Below the pieces are notes generated by a model. It saw nothing but the letters and a program-made list of their open reading frames with translations. It did not search any database and was not told the DNA's origin. The position numbers and the translations under genes were made by a program. DNA of 64,000 bases from Protonemura montana. Taxonomy: Eukaryota; Arthropoda; Insecta; Plecoptera; Nemouridae. The stretch lies in assembly GCA_947568835.1 (NCBI GenBank), contig OX387604.1, positions 13,049,076 to 13,113,075 of the forward strand, written 5' to 3'. Below are positions 49,202-62,400 of the stretch, in pieces. Within the stretch, counting starts at the first letter, position 1, and every line of letters begins with the position of its first letter.

Positions 49202-52200
49202 ATGGATGATAGTTCTCCAGACTTGAGTTTGAAATTACGGCGTCGTTCCAGCGATTCTCGAGATTCCTTTTACATGGACTTTGCTCAAGGTATTGACTCA
49301 GATATAGAAGAAGTAACGTCTGGGACGGCCCTCGATGACGACCTGACAGCTAGAGATGACACCCTGTGGTAGGTACCATATTCTTTATAAAATATATGTG
49401 CCGGGAATTGTACTTCTCCCATGTGGCTTGTGTTAATTTTAAAGAAAATAAATAGCTGCATATAAAATTCCTGTTTTTTTCCGTTCGGTTTAGTTGCTGG
49501 GTACTTAATTTGAAGAGCATGATTACAAATCAGTATTGCATAAAGCTTATTAAATTGATTGCTCAATGTGTCCGCCTTGCCCACCTCCGCCACTTCCCCG
49601 TCGCCCCCGCGTCCCTGCCGCCCCCACCCACCCGTCTCACACTACACCCCCAACGCAGAGCGGGACGCGTGAAAAGCCATCACAGTTTAACAGAGTGCAG
49701 TGTTGACAATCTTGCTTTGGTACAGAAAACGCAAACATTACAAGTCTTCTTCGTAGTGTCTGTTCAGAACTAGCTAGTATAAGTGAACATATTTTTGTGC
49801 CAAATTGTTAACGAGGTTGCATTCACATTGAATCCTGATATAAATAGTAAAACATTTAATTCAAAATAGCAATTAATTGCAAGCCATGTGATTTTTATTT
49901 TTGTTGGGAACGGGGGTCAAACACATTAATTAAACATCCAACTATAATATTTAAAAAAAAAATGTATTTACCAACGCTAAACCATCGGTTGTTCCACCGT
50001 GTTTGCCTTGAGAAGGGATCTCGTGACAGGGATGAAATTCTATACAGTTCACCTGTTTCTAAATACACAGGTTGGCCAGTGAAGCACATAATCAACCTTT
50101 CCCTAAATCCGTCTAACATCCAGCGAACCAAACGGTGCCTTTTGACCAGTTCTGTTCCCTATCCTTCAGACCAGTTCATTCGATTAGATAATGAACTTTG
50201 CAAGTTTACCAAAAATATTCATAACCTCGGCAGTTTCTATATTAGAGCCTGTTCAAATTTACCCGGCTAATATTAACCATTCGCAGCCTCGCTACGGGAG
50301 CTGCAACTCCAGATAATATGTTGATTCGAGAAACAACCGAGAGGTTAGTTCAAATTTGTGTTTCACTGGTTTTATGTCTTAACGTTACTTAGTTGGGCAT
50401 CATCTGTAAACTCTAGTCATGGAATGTGGTTTCGCTTATAATTAAGTAGCTCAACCTTATTTGCCAATACTTTTTATATCTCTTATGCTTATCAAAATAT
50501 CGAGACATTTGTAGACAGTCTCTCTCTACCTTTCATTATGTTACACGCACTTGATCTACATAACTCAAATTTTCCTACAATTATCATTTAAAATAGTGTT
50601 TGTCATTGCACAAGTCTATTCTCGTTTTTACGACTGATTTAATAGAAGTTACTGCATGGCAAGTATGACCGTCAATGCATGTATTATCACGGAGACCGCA
50701 CACCTTTTGTCAATCCCACTGATGGTGATAATCGATTGAAATTACCCAGTCGTAGGGGAAGCAAATGCTCTACGATGGTTGCATTTCTGGATCACAGCTC
50801 TCCTACATCGCAACCGAAGGCCATTTGGAAATTGGTTCTATCCGTTCTCTAAAGCTTAACAGTAATTGATTTGTTCCTGTTTCAATATAAATAATTTAGT
50901 AATTAAACAATGGTTTCAATTATAACTATTTAATTGGTAGATACGTTCAAAAATCTTCATAACTACCCGATTTCACTCGCATCTGAAATCTAAATTATAT
51001 CAATCAATCGATGGATGTCTATTTTAAGTCGCTGATCAGCCCTCCCAAACACTTGCTTTCATAAACGTAAACTGGTATTTTTATTCCTGCGGTAAAACCA
51101 TCGATAAAAGAGCCTATGGAAGCCTATCGATGGTACTACTTGTATTACGAGGTTTGTTAAATGTTACAGTTTTTCGGTCTGTGATTCTGGTTTTGGTTAC
51201 CTTAGGTATCTTCATGTTGTGCGTATAACGTCATTGTACCAAAAAAAATGAAGATTGACAACTAAAACATACACTCAAAGGTACTTTAGAGAAAGGAATG
51301 GTATTTTTATCTCCAGATTCACTATTTCTTATGTCAGCAAAAGTTATGCCCCAGAAAGTAGAGCTACCCTGTTTGCTGATTTAATGTGTGCAAGTTCAGT
51401 AATGGTCATTTGGTAAGTGAATTTACTTAGTAAGACCGTGTCCGATCACGGAAAACGATACACGCATTCCATAAACAAGTGTTTTTACATAAACATAAAA
51501 CATAAACATAAAAAATAAATTACATTGTGGTTGAGAGGGAAATTGGCGACAAATTTATTTTGCCAGGTTTTGACGTAGCTCCACTGCCCCTCCCCCCCCC
51601 CCTCACAAAAAAATCATTGCGTACACGTTGACATGACTTGACTCTTGACTCGTTTCTGTCACATTCGTCTAGTTGGCCTGGAATGGCAAACGGGCCCGGA
51701 AGTGGGGGAGAGCCTCTTCAGCTGCCGTCACCTGCGAGTCCTAGTGCCGTGATTGCCAGTCCTGAAAGTCTTTCGCATCAATCAACGCCTGCGAGACAAG
51801 CGAGCAGTCGACGTCAATCTCCAACCTCGAGACCTAGCTCAAGTCGGCTGCACCAGACACCGTCAGCCATGGGGTAGGTGTCGTCCAAAGATAGTGTAGG
51901 CCAAATAAAGAACTAGGGAGACTTAGTTCTTCGTTACACTTGGGCTTCCATATTATTGTGCGATCACGTATGTTATATTGAATCTTCTCTTTTCCTAGAA
52001 ATAAGAGCTGATGAAGTTGATATTATCTATAAAAAATAATTGTTGATAAGTATAAAAATTGTACATATCTAAAAATATCTGCACAAAATTGCTCTTGTTT
52101 CTAGAAAATATTTGTGTTATATCCATGGGTGTAGGTTATTTAAATGTTCACTACTTCGCCTTGGAAGCTTAGTACAGATTGGCGACGAGATTTGGCTGAA

Positions 52201-54922
52201 ATAATACGAAAAAACTAATTTCTGTCATTAATCTATTAATCTCTCATAATATTTTTCATAGGAATCCAACTGCCTTTGCTGCCATTGACCTTAAAAATGT
52301 CGGTACCCTTCCGGGGTGGAAGGGTCTCACCTTTTCTGCAACTCTTTTTAACACTCCACCTCCTCGTGTATTTTCCAGCCTGAGGCCAGCATCATCAACC
52401 ATGATGGCACCTTATCACGGTCATCATGCCTCATTCCCGGCCTTCAAAAGGCCTTCTAGGATTGAAGAAATGCAAGTTAATTGGAGAAAACTGGGAACGT
52501 AAGTGTGTAATGTCTTAAATCCCATTTCCAAATCTCCGAGAGGATTATTATAATATACATTGCAATAATTAATCGGATTTCTGGATTCTCTGTCAGCAGG
52601 GAGGCACTTACAACTACTCTCTCGGCACTGTACGGCAAGCTGCTAGTAGTGATGGGGATTGCATTTCCGATGGCTGAAGTGATTTCCACATACATCCCCC
52701 CCTCCTTTTATGAGGTAATATAATTTGTGTGCAGTTTCTTCATGTATTTATGAATAATCCACTCTCGCAGTTGAGAACTAACCGCAATTTTTTTTTCGCA
52801 GGGATTTTACTTATATCTTTATTTTGGAAGTATGCTCTTCCTTGTTTACATGTACGTAATGCTCCTACGCGAGAAGGCTTCATTGTCGGTGGCAAACTCA
52901 TTCAGTATGTATCCAGTTCCTTTTTTTTTAATTTGGAAACACCCACATTTAACAGAGGTCACTGGACTGAGGAACTTTTGCAATGAGGATTACAAAATTT
53001 CCTTCTTGCGTTTCTTCCAGAACGGCCACGATCTTCAGTTTCGATGCATTCCGACGGGAATGCGCCAAGCCAAGACGGGAACCAAACGGATACAGAGTTG
53101 AGCACCGTTACAGAATGTAATTTCGAAAACGACGGTAGCCTAGGTAGGGCACCGCGGTACCAACGGTACAATTACGGCAGTTTCTACCTGCGAATGGGGG
53201 CTGTGGGTAAGACACCAAACAAACAAAGATATCCCTCTTTGGCTCACTTCTGCTGTCATAACATTATGTAAGAGACATATTGACCCTCTTAAGCTCAACT
53301 GTAATCTTTTTTGTTGTTGTATAGCATTCGGTATTGGCAGCATGATCTACTCCGGTCTTGAGTTTGGTCAGTATTTCGAACTCGAACGGGACACCCAATG
53401 TCACAACGTTCTCCTGGCGTTGACACCAGCTACTCGGATGGCGTTTATATTCGTACAGATGTACTTCATCTTTCTTAACAACGAGGCAAGAAGAACGGAT
53501 TTTCATTTGATTTTGGAAATATACGATTATGACCATTCAATCTGATAGTTTAAAATAGCGTTTCGTTCCTCTTGTGCAGCAAATGAAAGTCTGGAGACAT
53601 CGTGCCTTAGCCAGGTTTGGACTAATGCACATGATTGGGACCAACTTATCTGTTTGGCTGAACGTATTGGTGCAAGAAACCAAACACGAAATACTTACAT
53701 TCTACAATCCTGAGAACAACACTCTTGGCATATCGCACCGACTATGTGAGTATCAAAAGGAAACAATCTCACAAATCCTCCCAGTTAATAAGAACCCCAC
53801 TGACGTGGTTTCGTGATTTTACATGCATTTCACGACTGTCGAAATCTCTTTCAGCGCTCAAGCCGTTCACATTGAGTAACTCAAGTGCTCATTCCCGACC
53901 AGCGAGAGGACTCAAAGGACCACACAAACTCTACGAATGCCGCCGAACGAACATCATGGGCTCACTAGTGCAAGACGCCAGCCCGTTCTTATTCCCTTGT
54001 ACCATCGAGTACTCTCTCATCTGTGCTGCCATCCTATACGTGATGTGGAAGAACATCTCCCGGGCGTCGGTCTCGGCGTCTTCGGACGTCACCACGACCG
54101 GTGGTCATGTGGGCGCCGCCGGTTCCCACGCTTCATACAAGAGGTCCCCTCACTTGTACTCGGTGGACTGCGCCCGTGCCCACAAGGGGCTCTTTGTGGG
54201 CATCCTCGTCTTAGTGCTAACCATAATTTCTCTCATTTTATTCTTTGTTTTGATCGCAAGACCCGAATTCGTTAACTTGGCGGTGATGGAAGTGAACATT
54301 TGCGAGCTCACTCTGTATGCTATGACCACTCTCGCAACTCTCATTGGGATGCTACAGGTGGGTGACCTTTGCCAAGTAACGAATTGACATCGAGGGATGG
54401 TTGTAGGGATACCATAATTATTTTTTGTTACAGGTGCGCCAGTTGAAATACGACGGTGGACGCAATTTGGAACTGGATAACATCCTTCTTGTGGGGGCCC
54501 AAACAGGAATGTTCATCTACAGCACATTCACTATCATTGGAGGTCACTTCACTATCGAAAAAAACACTATTTTAGTATTAATAACGGCTCTTGCATCTCT
54601 TGTACAGACCACTTGCCAGACGATGTTTGTACTGGATGCGTCTCGAAGGTCCTGTGTCACTCCAGGACAGATCAGACGTAAGCCAGGACGCGAGCTAGTC
54701 ACTTTTCTGTTGGTCACCAACCTGGCTATGTGGGCCATTAACACGCTGGAGAAGTCTAGGGCAGAATCTCACCCCATTCAATTACACTTTTATGGACTCT
54801 GGGCGTGGACTATCATTACCCATGTGTCCATGCCTTTAGCTATTTTTTACCGGTTCCACTCCACAGTTTGCCTGTGTGAAATTTGGAAGCGAGCCTACAA
54901 AATCAAACCAACTTATATGTGA
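49202..54922 (+). CDS. Otop: Otopetrin-family proton channel, first tandem copy (Otop A)
   Basis: Exons 49202-49368, 50287-50343, 51673-51873, 52262-52498, 52597-52714, 52802-52904, 53021-53206, 53325-53485, 53580-53745, 53855-54357 and 54434-54922 join in phase to 795 residues. Residues 1 to about 220 are a cytosolic Ser/Pro-rich tail. The first membrane segments follow (LYGKLLVVMGIAFPMAEVI, then GFYLYLYFGSMLFLVYMYVM). Diagnostic family blocks include YGSFYLRMGAVAFGIGSMIY, ALARFGLMHMIGTNLSVW, YAMTTLATLIGMLQVRQLKY and, at the end, HFYGLWAWTIITHVSMP and IFYRFHSTVCLCEIWKRAYK. Known: otopetrins are about 12-segment proton-selective channels; fly OtopLa is needed for acid taste. Odd: intron 8 uses a GC donor (53486-53487) and exon 5 has a NAGNAG acceptor. 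The N-terminal exons are less certain than the membrane core. Confidence 0.93.
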
Positions 54923-57543
54923 GATAGGGGTAAGCATCTGGACCGGCACTACTTTACAGAGAGTGGCTCTATAAGTCCCACGAGTCAGATGCTATCAGTC
55001 AACTGAGGGACCTGGAAGATACATTGGGTTACTAACTGTTAACCATGTTGATAGCCTACTGGTTTGAAAAACCATATCTGTACGAATTACGAAATTACAA
55101 CTACTTTTAAAGCAAGCAACCAAGTAACCAAGTAACCAAACATAATAGCGTACTCTAGTCGTCGTCTTTGTGTGTATCGATGTCTTTTTAAACAGTTTCA
55201 GCCCGCAAAGTTAGGCCCAAAACTTACCAAGATTGTTCCAAATTTAACTTTATTTTAAACCTAATTGTTTTTAATATAATTATAGTCTTCCCAATTCGCA
55301 CGTCGTCGCTCAAGCTGAGTGCGATGAACCGTAACAATAAACCAAATCATGTTCATTGTAATTAAGACTGACTAGCCATATAATGTTAAAAAAACAAACA
55401 AATTAAGTTAGAAAATCTAATTTTCTACTTCATTTCCAAAATATATTGACCAACTGTATGTCCTTGTAGAACGTACTCGTAGCATGAGATCGTATTTTCG
55501 TTATTAATCTTGCATTTCCCTTGCACTAAATGTGCGTATCCAATTTACAAAACTTAACACAAAATGCTTTTGTATGTCGGCTAAGATTTTTAGCATAAGT
55601 TTAATGGTACAAACTAAAATTACGATTTATAAGACAATTTAAGGAAATGCAGAACAATGCATACCAATGTACGATATTTTTTAGCTGCATACTTTCACAT
55701 ATATAGCTCGATGTACCTTATACCCTTATTGTAAAGCAAATTGTGGTTACTGCATGTACGTGTTACCGCCCGACGGGCAGATTTCTCGGTTCAGCACAAA
55801 AATTAACTAAAAGTATTATCGATGTACAAAGAAAACTGGCGTTCATACTCAAACGACAATACTTATAGTTATTGCGCTATTAATAACCCAATAACGAATT
55901 GAATTTTTACGCCCTTTCTTACTCTGTACTATATTATACCATATAAATATTGTTTATGTTTTCATGTTTTGATATTGATGTTTTGCAAGAACTATTACGA
56001 TTAAATAGATTACGTTAGAGGAACGGTGGCGTATAATTACAATTAATTAGTTTTAGCATGGAGATTCTGGTAGCCTTCCTCGCAGCTGAACGGCTAGCAC
56101 TAAATAAGCGGTATGCATTTAGGGGATGCAGTTGCATTGCGAGTGGCCCAAAACGCACTGCATCTGCCTGTCTCACTCTCCTGTCTCCAGATCCTGATCC
56201 AACTTCGTCTTCACTAGGGGAGGCTCGGCCGGCTACCATGTTGCCAGTCCAAGCTAGTAGCTGTGCTAGTAGGACGTAAATAACAGGACGTGTGAACAAC
56301 CCTGTATATGGTCTGTGGTGTTTACAATCCCTTCGGTAACCAAGAAGAGCACACACCAATACATTCCCCATATCAATAAGAACACAATTAAATATCTTCT
56401 CTGATTTAAAGAATCGTAACGCAGACATTTCATTATTACAGCATGTACAGAAATGGACAAGTCAAGAAACCTATATTTTCCAAAACGGGCATGCGATGCG
56501 GATGACAATACTTAATCGCCTTTAGGGCCTGGCACGCAAAGGTACGATCATAGTACGACATAGGATGGAATTCCACTAGTTGCAACGGTGACCATCGTTA
56601 CGATCGATGAATGGTGCATGGCAGTCGTGGCTCGATGCAACTTAATAATCTTTGCCCAAGAGTACGCGCCGCACTATACCGCGCCGGTTCAATGTTAGTC
56701 TACAGTTCGCGGTGCGTGAGAGTAGCACGCACAGCACCACACGCATTTGTTGCCATAGCAACCCCCGTGCTTTGTGCGTGAGGGGTGCTGGTCCGTCGTA
56801 TTGATTGGAAGCTCTGTTCTAGGGGATGAACGATGGAAGGTAGGGGTGGATTTATGGTAAATAACATGGGGTTTCAAATATCGAAGCGAATGATGGCCGA
56901 TCCCTACTCTTCACAACATTACAAATTGGTTCTTGCTCTGCTTCTGCGTAACTAACAAGTCGATTACTCCTCACGGATTGACGGTTGCATTTCGGTCACA
57001 GTTACGCACCTTCCGCTTAGCTTTAAGACGGACAATGAAATAAACTTGCCGCGGAAAGTGCGTATTCTTTGATCCCCCATCAGAACTAGTGCGGTAAATT
57101 TTGGATAGATGGTGCGTAGTGCGTGCCGTAACCTGTCTATGGCAAGGAGTGAACTGTGTGTGAGCTGTGAGGACGAGGACCAAGAAGCAACGTGCGTGCG
57201 GAGCTGTGCGTGCGTTATTTGTGTCTGTGCGTACTGCGTTGACTAGCGTCGACTGGCCGTGGCTGAGGTGGTGTCGTTTCCGATCCGAACTCTAAGTTAG
57301 TAAGCGGCGGCGTGCAAGGGAGGAAGGTTGCGTCGGTTCGTGATCCTAGACATCCAAACAGTAAACATTAGAGCACGCATCTCGTTCACTTATACTCGTC
57401 CTGTCAGTGCAAAGTTAAAGTGTCAGGAGCGGAGGAAACTCAAGGTGGCATCTTCATTAACTACATTGTCAGTGATTGTATTTACCTGGAACTCGCATAG
57501 ACAGGTTTCGTGAAGAATACATAATCACACAAATGCGTTAAAA
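54923..57543. other. Otop A 3' UTR and promoter/leader of Otop B
   Basis: The left part is AT-rich 3' UTR with AATAAA at 55336-55341. The right part (about 56600-57540) is richer in GC and CpG with many GTGCGTGC-type words, fitting a CpG-rich promoter and 5' leader for the next otopetrin gene. No other coding region was supported; a frame at 56015-56428 (minus) has no family motif. Confidence 0.5.
55336..55341 (+). terminator. Otop: Candidate Otop A poly(A) signal AATAAA
   Basis: Canonical hexamer 413 nt past the stop codon. Other weaker signals follow. Confidence 0.45.
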
Positions 57544-59468
57544 ATGGCTAGGTAAGAATTTATTTCAAGACACGATTTCAAAATTATTGAGGAAATACAA
57601 TGTTTTCAAGGAAACTAATTCCTGTATTTAAAAGTGGAGTGTGTGAATAGTTCGTTGTTTTGGGTTCTGTTTGGGGGAGGGGGGTGTTTTGATCAGAAAC
57701 AGGTGGTTGGCGGGGGGGAGGGAGGGGGGGGGGGGGCGCCGCGGCGTCTAGCCTGATGTCGTGACGGCTGGTATGTTTATGTCAGGTGTATGACTCAGTA
57801 CGTCTTTACGAACAAAGTAGATCGATGCATTTATGCTAGCGGACTTGGAGGGTGCGAGGGAACCGCATTTAAATATGTAATTCTTTCATTACCCTGCTGC
57901 ATTTTCAATGCGTCGACTCTCAGCGTGTCGTGCGTGTTTTTGGCGTCGAGATATATGTGTCGTATCATAGCATGCGCACGATAGGGGTGCTTGCGGGTGT
58001 CCAAATAAATTACTCCCGTAAGACATGAGACTAGCTGGCACACTTATTCGGTGTAATGTTGTTTTATTGTTACCTTCCTGGTTTAATCAATTTTGAGCTC
58101 CCATGAGCTACCAAATACAATCCGAGCACAAGCAACAAAAGAAAAATTTATAAAATTACTGTATTACATTTATTTATTGATCGTATAAAATAACTACATT
58201 TGATGGAAAGCAAGAAAACGTTATCCTTGCTTTCTACAGTAGCTTGTCAAAGAGTTGTAGATGTCCCCAGTCCTTTGTGGTAAAAGTTTTGATTCATGAG
58301 GCTGTTGTTATTTCGGAGCTATGAACAAGTAATAAGGATATTTTTACAAGGACCAGAACGGTAAAGTGTCGCGTATGAAGCAGGCGTCGTGGCGCTCGAC
58401 GTCGGGACGCTAGGCCAAGGCGTCACCTACGCAACAGTCAACACGGGGTACACATTTCCAACTGCTCACCCCCCCCCCCTTTTTTTCCTCCACGAGTCAC
58501 GACGCTTCTATATTTAGATCAATTCACGACTCCTCGCGACCTGACGCGAATCTCAGTGCCATTGTAATGGGGAGGGACGCCGACGCCGACGCCTACACGA
58601 AAGCTAAATAAATATATGCGTATTTAGTGGCGAATCAATTTATGATTGGTGTCAAGTTCTGTGTATTCGTTGAAATTAGATAGGTACCTACTACCACAGG
58701 TACTACCTTAGGTACCACATTTGCAGTCAACCTCTTATGCATTAACCCATGGCTGGATTTCTTCAGTTCGGAGTTTGTCAGATGTCATGTTCGTTTTGCA
58801 ATAGTTCTCTTCAAATTAAAAAATATTTATTTTAAGTCTTAAATCCGTTTGAGCTCGATTAAAAACAAATATAAAAAATGGTCGTAAAGCACAGTTTGTT
58901 GTTTTTTCCACACTTTATGCTTTTTATGATTGTACAAGGGTGTTAACTTCTGATCCAGTAGCAATTGGTATAAAACACAAGTTGTTTCATGATGATGACT
59001 GTTGGTTTTGTGGAGGACATGTTTGTTCCTGACAAACAACAGAGGATGTAAGGGTACATAATAAATAAAGGATGTTGTTTGATTAATGTTTCAGAGTTTC
59101 CTCGGCATGCGGCGTTGTCCTTATATCCTCGAGATGAAGGAGCGATTGCTGAGCCAGGGATCGAACCCGGAACAGTTGTTATTGGAACCCATGGACAAGG
59201 ATATCATGGAGATGCACGGGGATTCTGCCGTCGGTACAGTTGTCAAGGTAACCATGGCGACGCTCGACGCCCTGAAATCGGTGTCGTTTTGGAAAGAATC
59301 ATATTCTGGCTCTCGATGATCACTCCAGCTTGAATCACGCTGAAAACATGACCAATTGTTATTTTTCTAGCTGAATCCCGACGGGTATGGGTCTCATACA
59401 TCCCCCACCCACCAGCCTTTGATCGCAAATGAACCTTACTGCGATGAGTCCACGCCGAAGAATGCGAA
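57544..59468 (+). CDS. N-terminal exons of Otop B, or a separate small gene
   Basis: Three pieces join without a stop: 57544-57551 (ATG GCT AG|gtaaga), 59097-59247 (acceptor tttcagag) and 59371-59468. They encode a polar 85-residue segment beginning MASFLGMRRCPYILEMKERL and including HGDSAVGTVVK and PTHQPLIANEPYCDE. I do not recognise a domain. The phase-2 end fits 60691 (Otop B) and also 59589, where a short exon would end the protein. Two acceptors two bases apart precede 59097; only the second keeps a long frame. Confidence 0.5.
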
Positions 59469-62400
59469 GTAAGAACTTCATTTCCAGATTCGATTTCGTT
59501 CGCTTCATGACTGAAAAGCCATGACTAAAAGACTGTTGTTATCTGTCATATCCTTAGCGTAATTTCCTGGCGCTATCATTGCATGCAGGTATGGGTGTGT
59601 GGCACGGGCGATACCAGCTCCAACAGGACCTCTGGATCAATAGAGATTCCATGTTTCCTCCACCCAAGCTCGACGATAGCTGACATGACACACATGACAC
59701 TCAGTTGTAATCTAACTTCAGTTAGTAATCACATTAGCAGCTTCATAACTTCGCATTGTAACGCAATGTGAAGAGAACAACCACGAGCATTCACGATAAG
59801 CAAATTAATTTAGGAATTCAGATTCGTAAAAAAGATATCATAGATCAATGAAATGCTGAGGGCGTCTCATCTGACGCTGTTTTTCGTTCGCGGAAAAGTC
59901 TAATGAACTGGCTCATTCACATCAAGTCAAATCAAATCTGATCAAATGGGTGCCGCGTTGCTCAGATAATTTAAACACGTTTCTTAGCTGGAAGTCGACA
60001 GGGCAAATGAGGCTGTGGAGGCTGGGGTTGGCGGGGAAAGGGTGTGTTGAGCAACTTGACCGAGCATCGGCGGTATTAACGCTGCGCGGAGTGAGCTTGG
60101 GAGCTACTCGGCGCGGTGTGGCAAGTTCGGGTACTCGTTCGGGAACCGAGGGTCTGGAGCAAAGCATCCCTGCCGCTGCCCGTGCCGTAGCCGGGTCCTC
60201 ATCGGATCCCTGCCTTGCGCTGGGCCGTCCAATCCAGGCGCTAGCACGCGTCACGTGCCGGTTGCAGAGATGCTGCTCTCCAGCCACCGGATAAGCACAG
60301 GGAGTGTTCCTCTTGGTGTGCGTCGGGTTGCTTGCTTTTTGGTGAACGGGGGCATTCACGACGCGTTTCTCAATTCAACCTAGTCAATGCGGGACACTGA
60401 CTATTATTGTCATTATTATTAACGCACGGGTTTGGTAACACAGTGGATGAATCGGTGATATCGAAAAAATAATTAAAATATTTAATACTTTAGTCCCGGT
60501 AACTCAGTTGAATGCCAATTGTGGATTAGGAAATTTACAACGAATTTAGTAATAACTTTTTTTTAAGTGTAACGTAAATATATGTTCAAAGCAGAGTATT
60601 TCGTCGAAGAATACAACGAATATAGTTATAGTTCTAATGCAATATTGCAAGTGCTTTCTATAGATGAAAGTACTTCTTAGTGATAAGCAGTAGGCACGAG
60701 ATGGTGGGAGGGGGCGAGGTAAAGGTAGCTACTGTGGATGTAGAATCGGCTGATAACATGGCCACCTTACCTGTAAGGGTTCATGGGGGTGCCGGTAGCG
60801 ATGCTACAATAGAGAAGAACAATCACGCTAATAAAGAAATGGAACTGAAGAAAGTCCGACCACAGCCGTTGAAAAGGTAGTCACCGTAGTGTCCCATTAG
60901 AACGTCTTGAAAACGTCTTGAAAAAATGATGGACCTTTTTACGCGCAAATCCAAGGAATGCTTTCAGTTCCTGCTTGCGTTTAAATATCCCACTAATTGA
61001 ACGTTTTGTATGCATAAGCAGTATATAAAACGGATTGCTTACGTTGATTAAATTATTCACCTTCCTACCAAATCTCTTTATTTTCCAGGACATCTTTATT
61101 CATTATCATGAGCTTCATCTACGCTAAGCTATTGGTGGTGATATGTATAGCATATGTCATCTCTGAAGTGGTCACGCACAATCTACCACTTCATTATTAC
61201 GAGGTGAACATCAATCCTTGTTTCTTTAAGTGTTTTCCATATTATCTAGATATATATATTTTACACTTGTAGCTTCTCGCTAAATCTTTCTTCTCAAATG
61301 TGCTTGTTTTCCCTAGAATGTCTCTACCGTGCTTAACATGTGATTATTCGGAACGCATGACCCCCTTGACACCTGAATGCAAACCTCGTGTATCCAACTA
61401 GCTACCCAAGCTGTCAGATAGTGTCACTGCACGCTCGTTTTCAACTCATTATTGTAGACCATGTCCTGTATGAACCTCGTCGCACTAATTCGCTGGCTAC
61501 TTTCTCACAACGCATCACGAATTAAATGAATTGCTGTCAAATACCTATTCCAGTCGTTATAAATACGCCTATTTTCATTGTTTGTTTCTTTGCGTGTGAA
61601 TGCATTTCTGGTATGCTGCTTTATTACTACACATATTATAATACACCAAAATAATAAAGTGGTATAATAAAAGTCTGTGGGGAGGTTTCGGATGGGTCAC
61701 TCGCTAGTTGTTACATAAAACCCTGTTAGTAGCGTGCTTAGAATCGGTTCATTTCACTCAATAGTTTCGACAATATTTCTTTGGGCGACTGAATCAGGAC
61801 TTGGTGCTTTGTACGCTCGGGCTTGGGGGTTGAATGGGGCAAGCGAGGTCCCGCCGCCGCTGCCTGCCCCGGCCTGTTCCTGGTGTATACAGTATTGATT
61901 TTGCCAGTGCCTCTGTGTTGGGCAGGGCTTTGCTTGGGCTTGTGGGGTCCCTGCCAAGCGGTCTGCTAGAGTTGGTAGTTGGTACGATCATTGGTTCCTT
62001 CAGGTGTAGCTCCCGCGCCGCCACCTCGTTTAATATTTGATTCTGCTTGACACTCTTCTGAATCTAAAAAACCATAACATAGATGAAGAGACGAGAAAAA
62101 TGAACTGCTCCTCCTACCATGACAAATTAGGTCGATCCTTTGTTTATTTAATAGTTCATTGTTTGACTGCCAATATAACACATAGGTACATTTTTTTTAA
62201 AGAATTAAGCAAAAAAAAAAATATCCAAGAATGATTGTCCAATACAACAAACTAAGCTCTCCCATAAAAAATATTTTATTTTTTTCCAGGGATTTTTCAC
62301 GTACCTTTACGGGACCAGTATACTATTCCTTCTCTACGTGTTCTGCTTCTTGCTGCAAGAAAGTTCTTGTTGCAATTCCGGTCCTGATCCTCCTAAAAAG

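Noticed and set aside
59922-60359. 145-residue minus-strand and 114-residue plus-strand frames
   Set aside because: Both arise from a GC-rich stretch with few stops; neither shows domain features or splice consistency.
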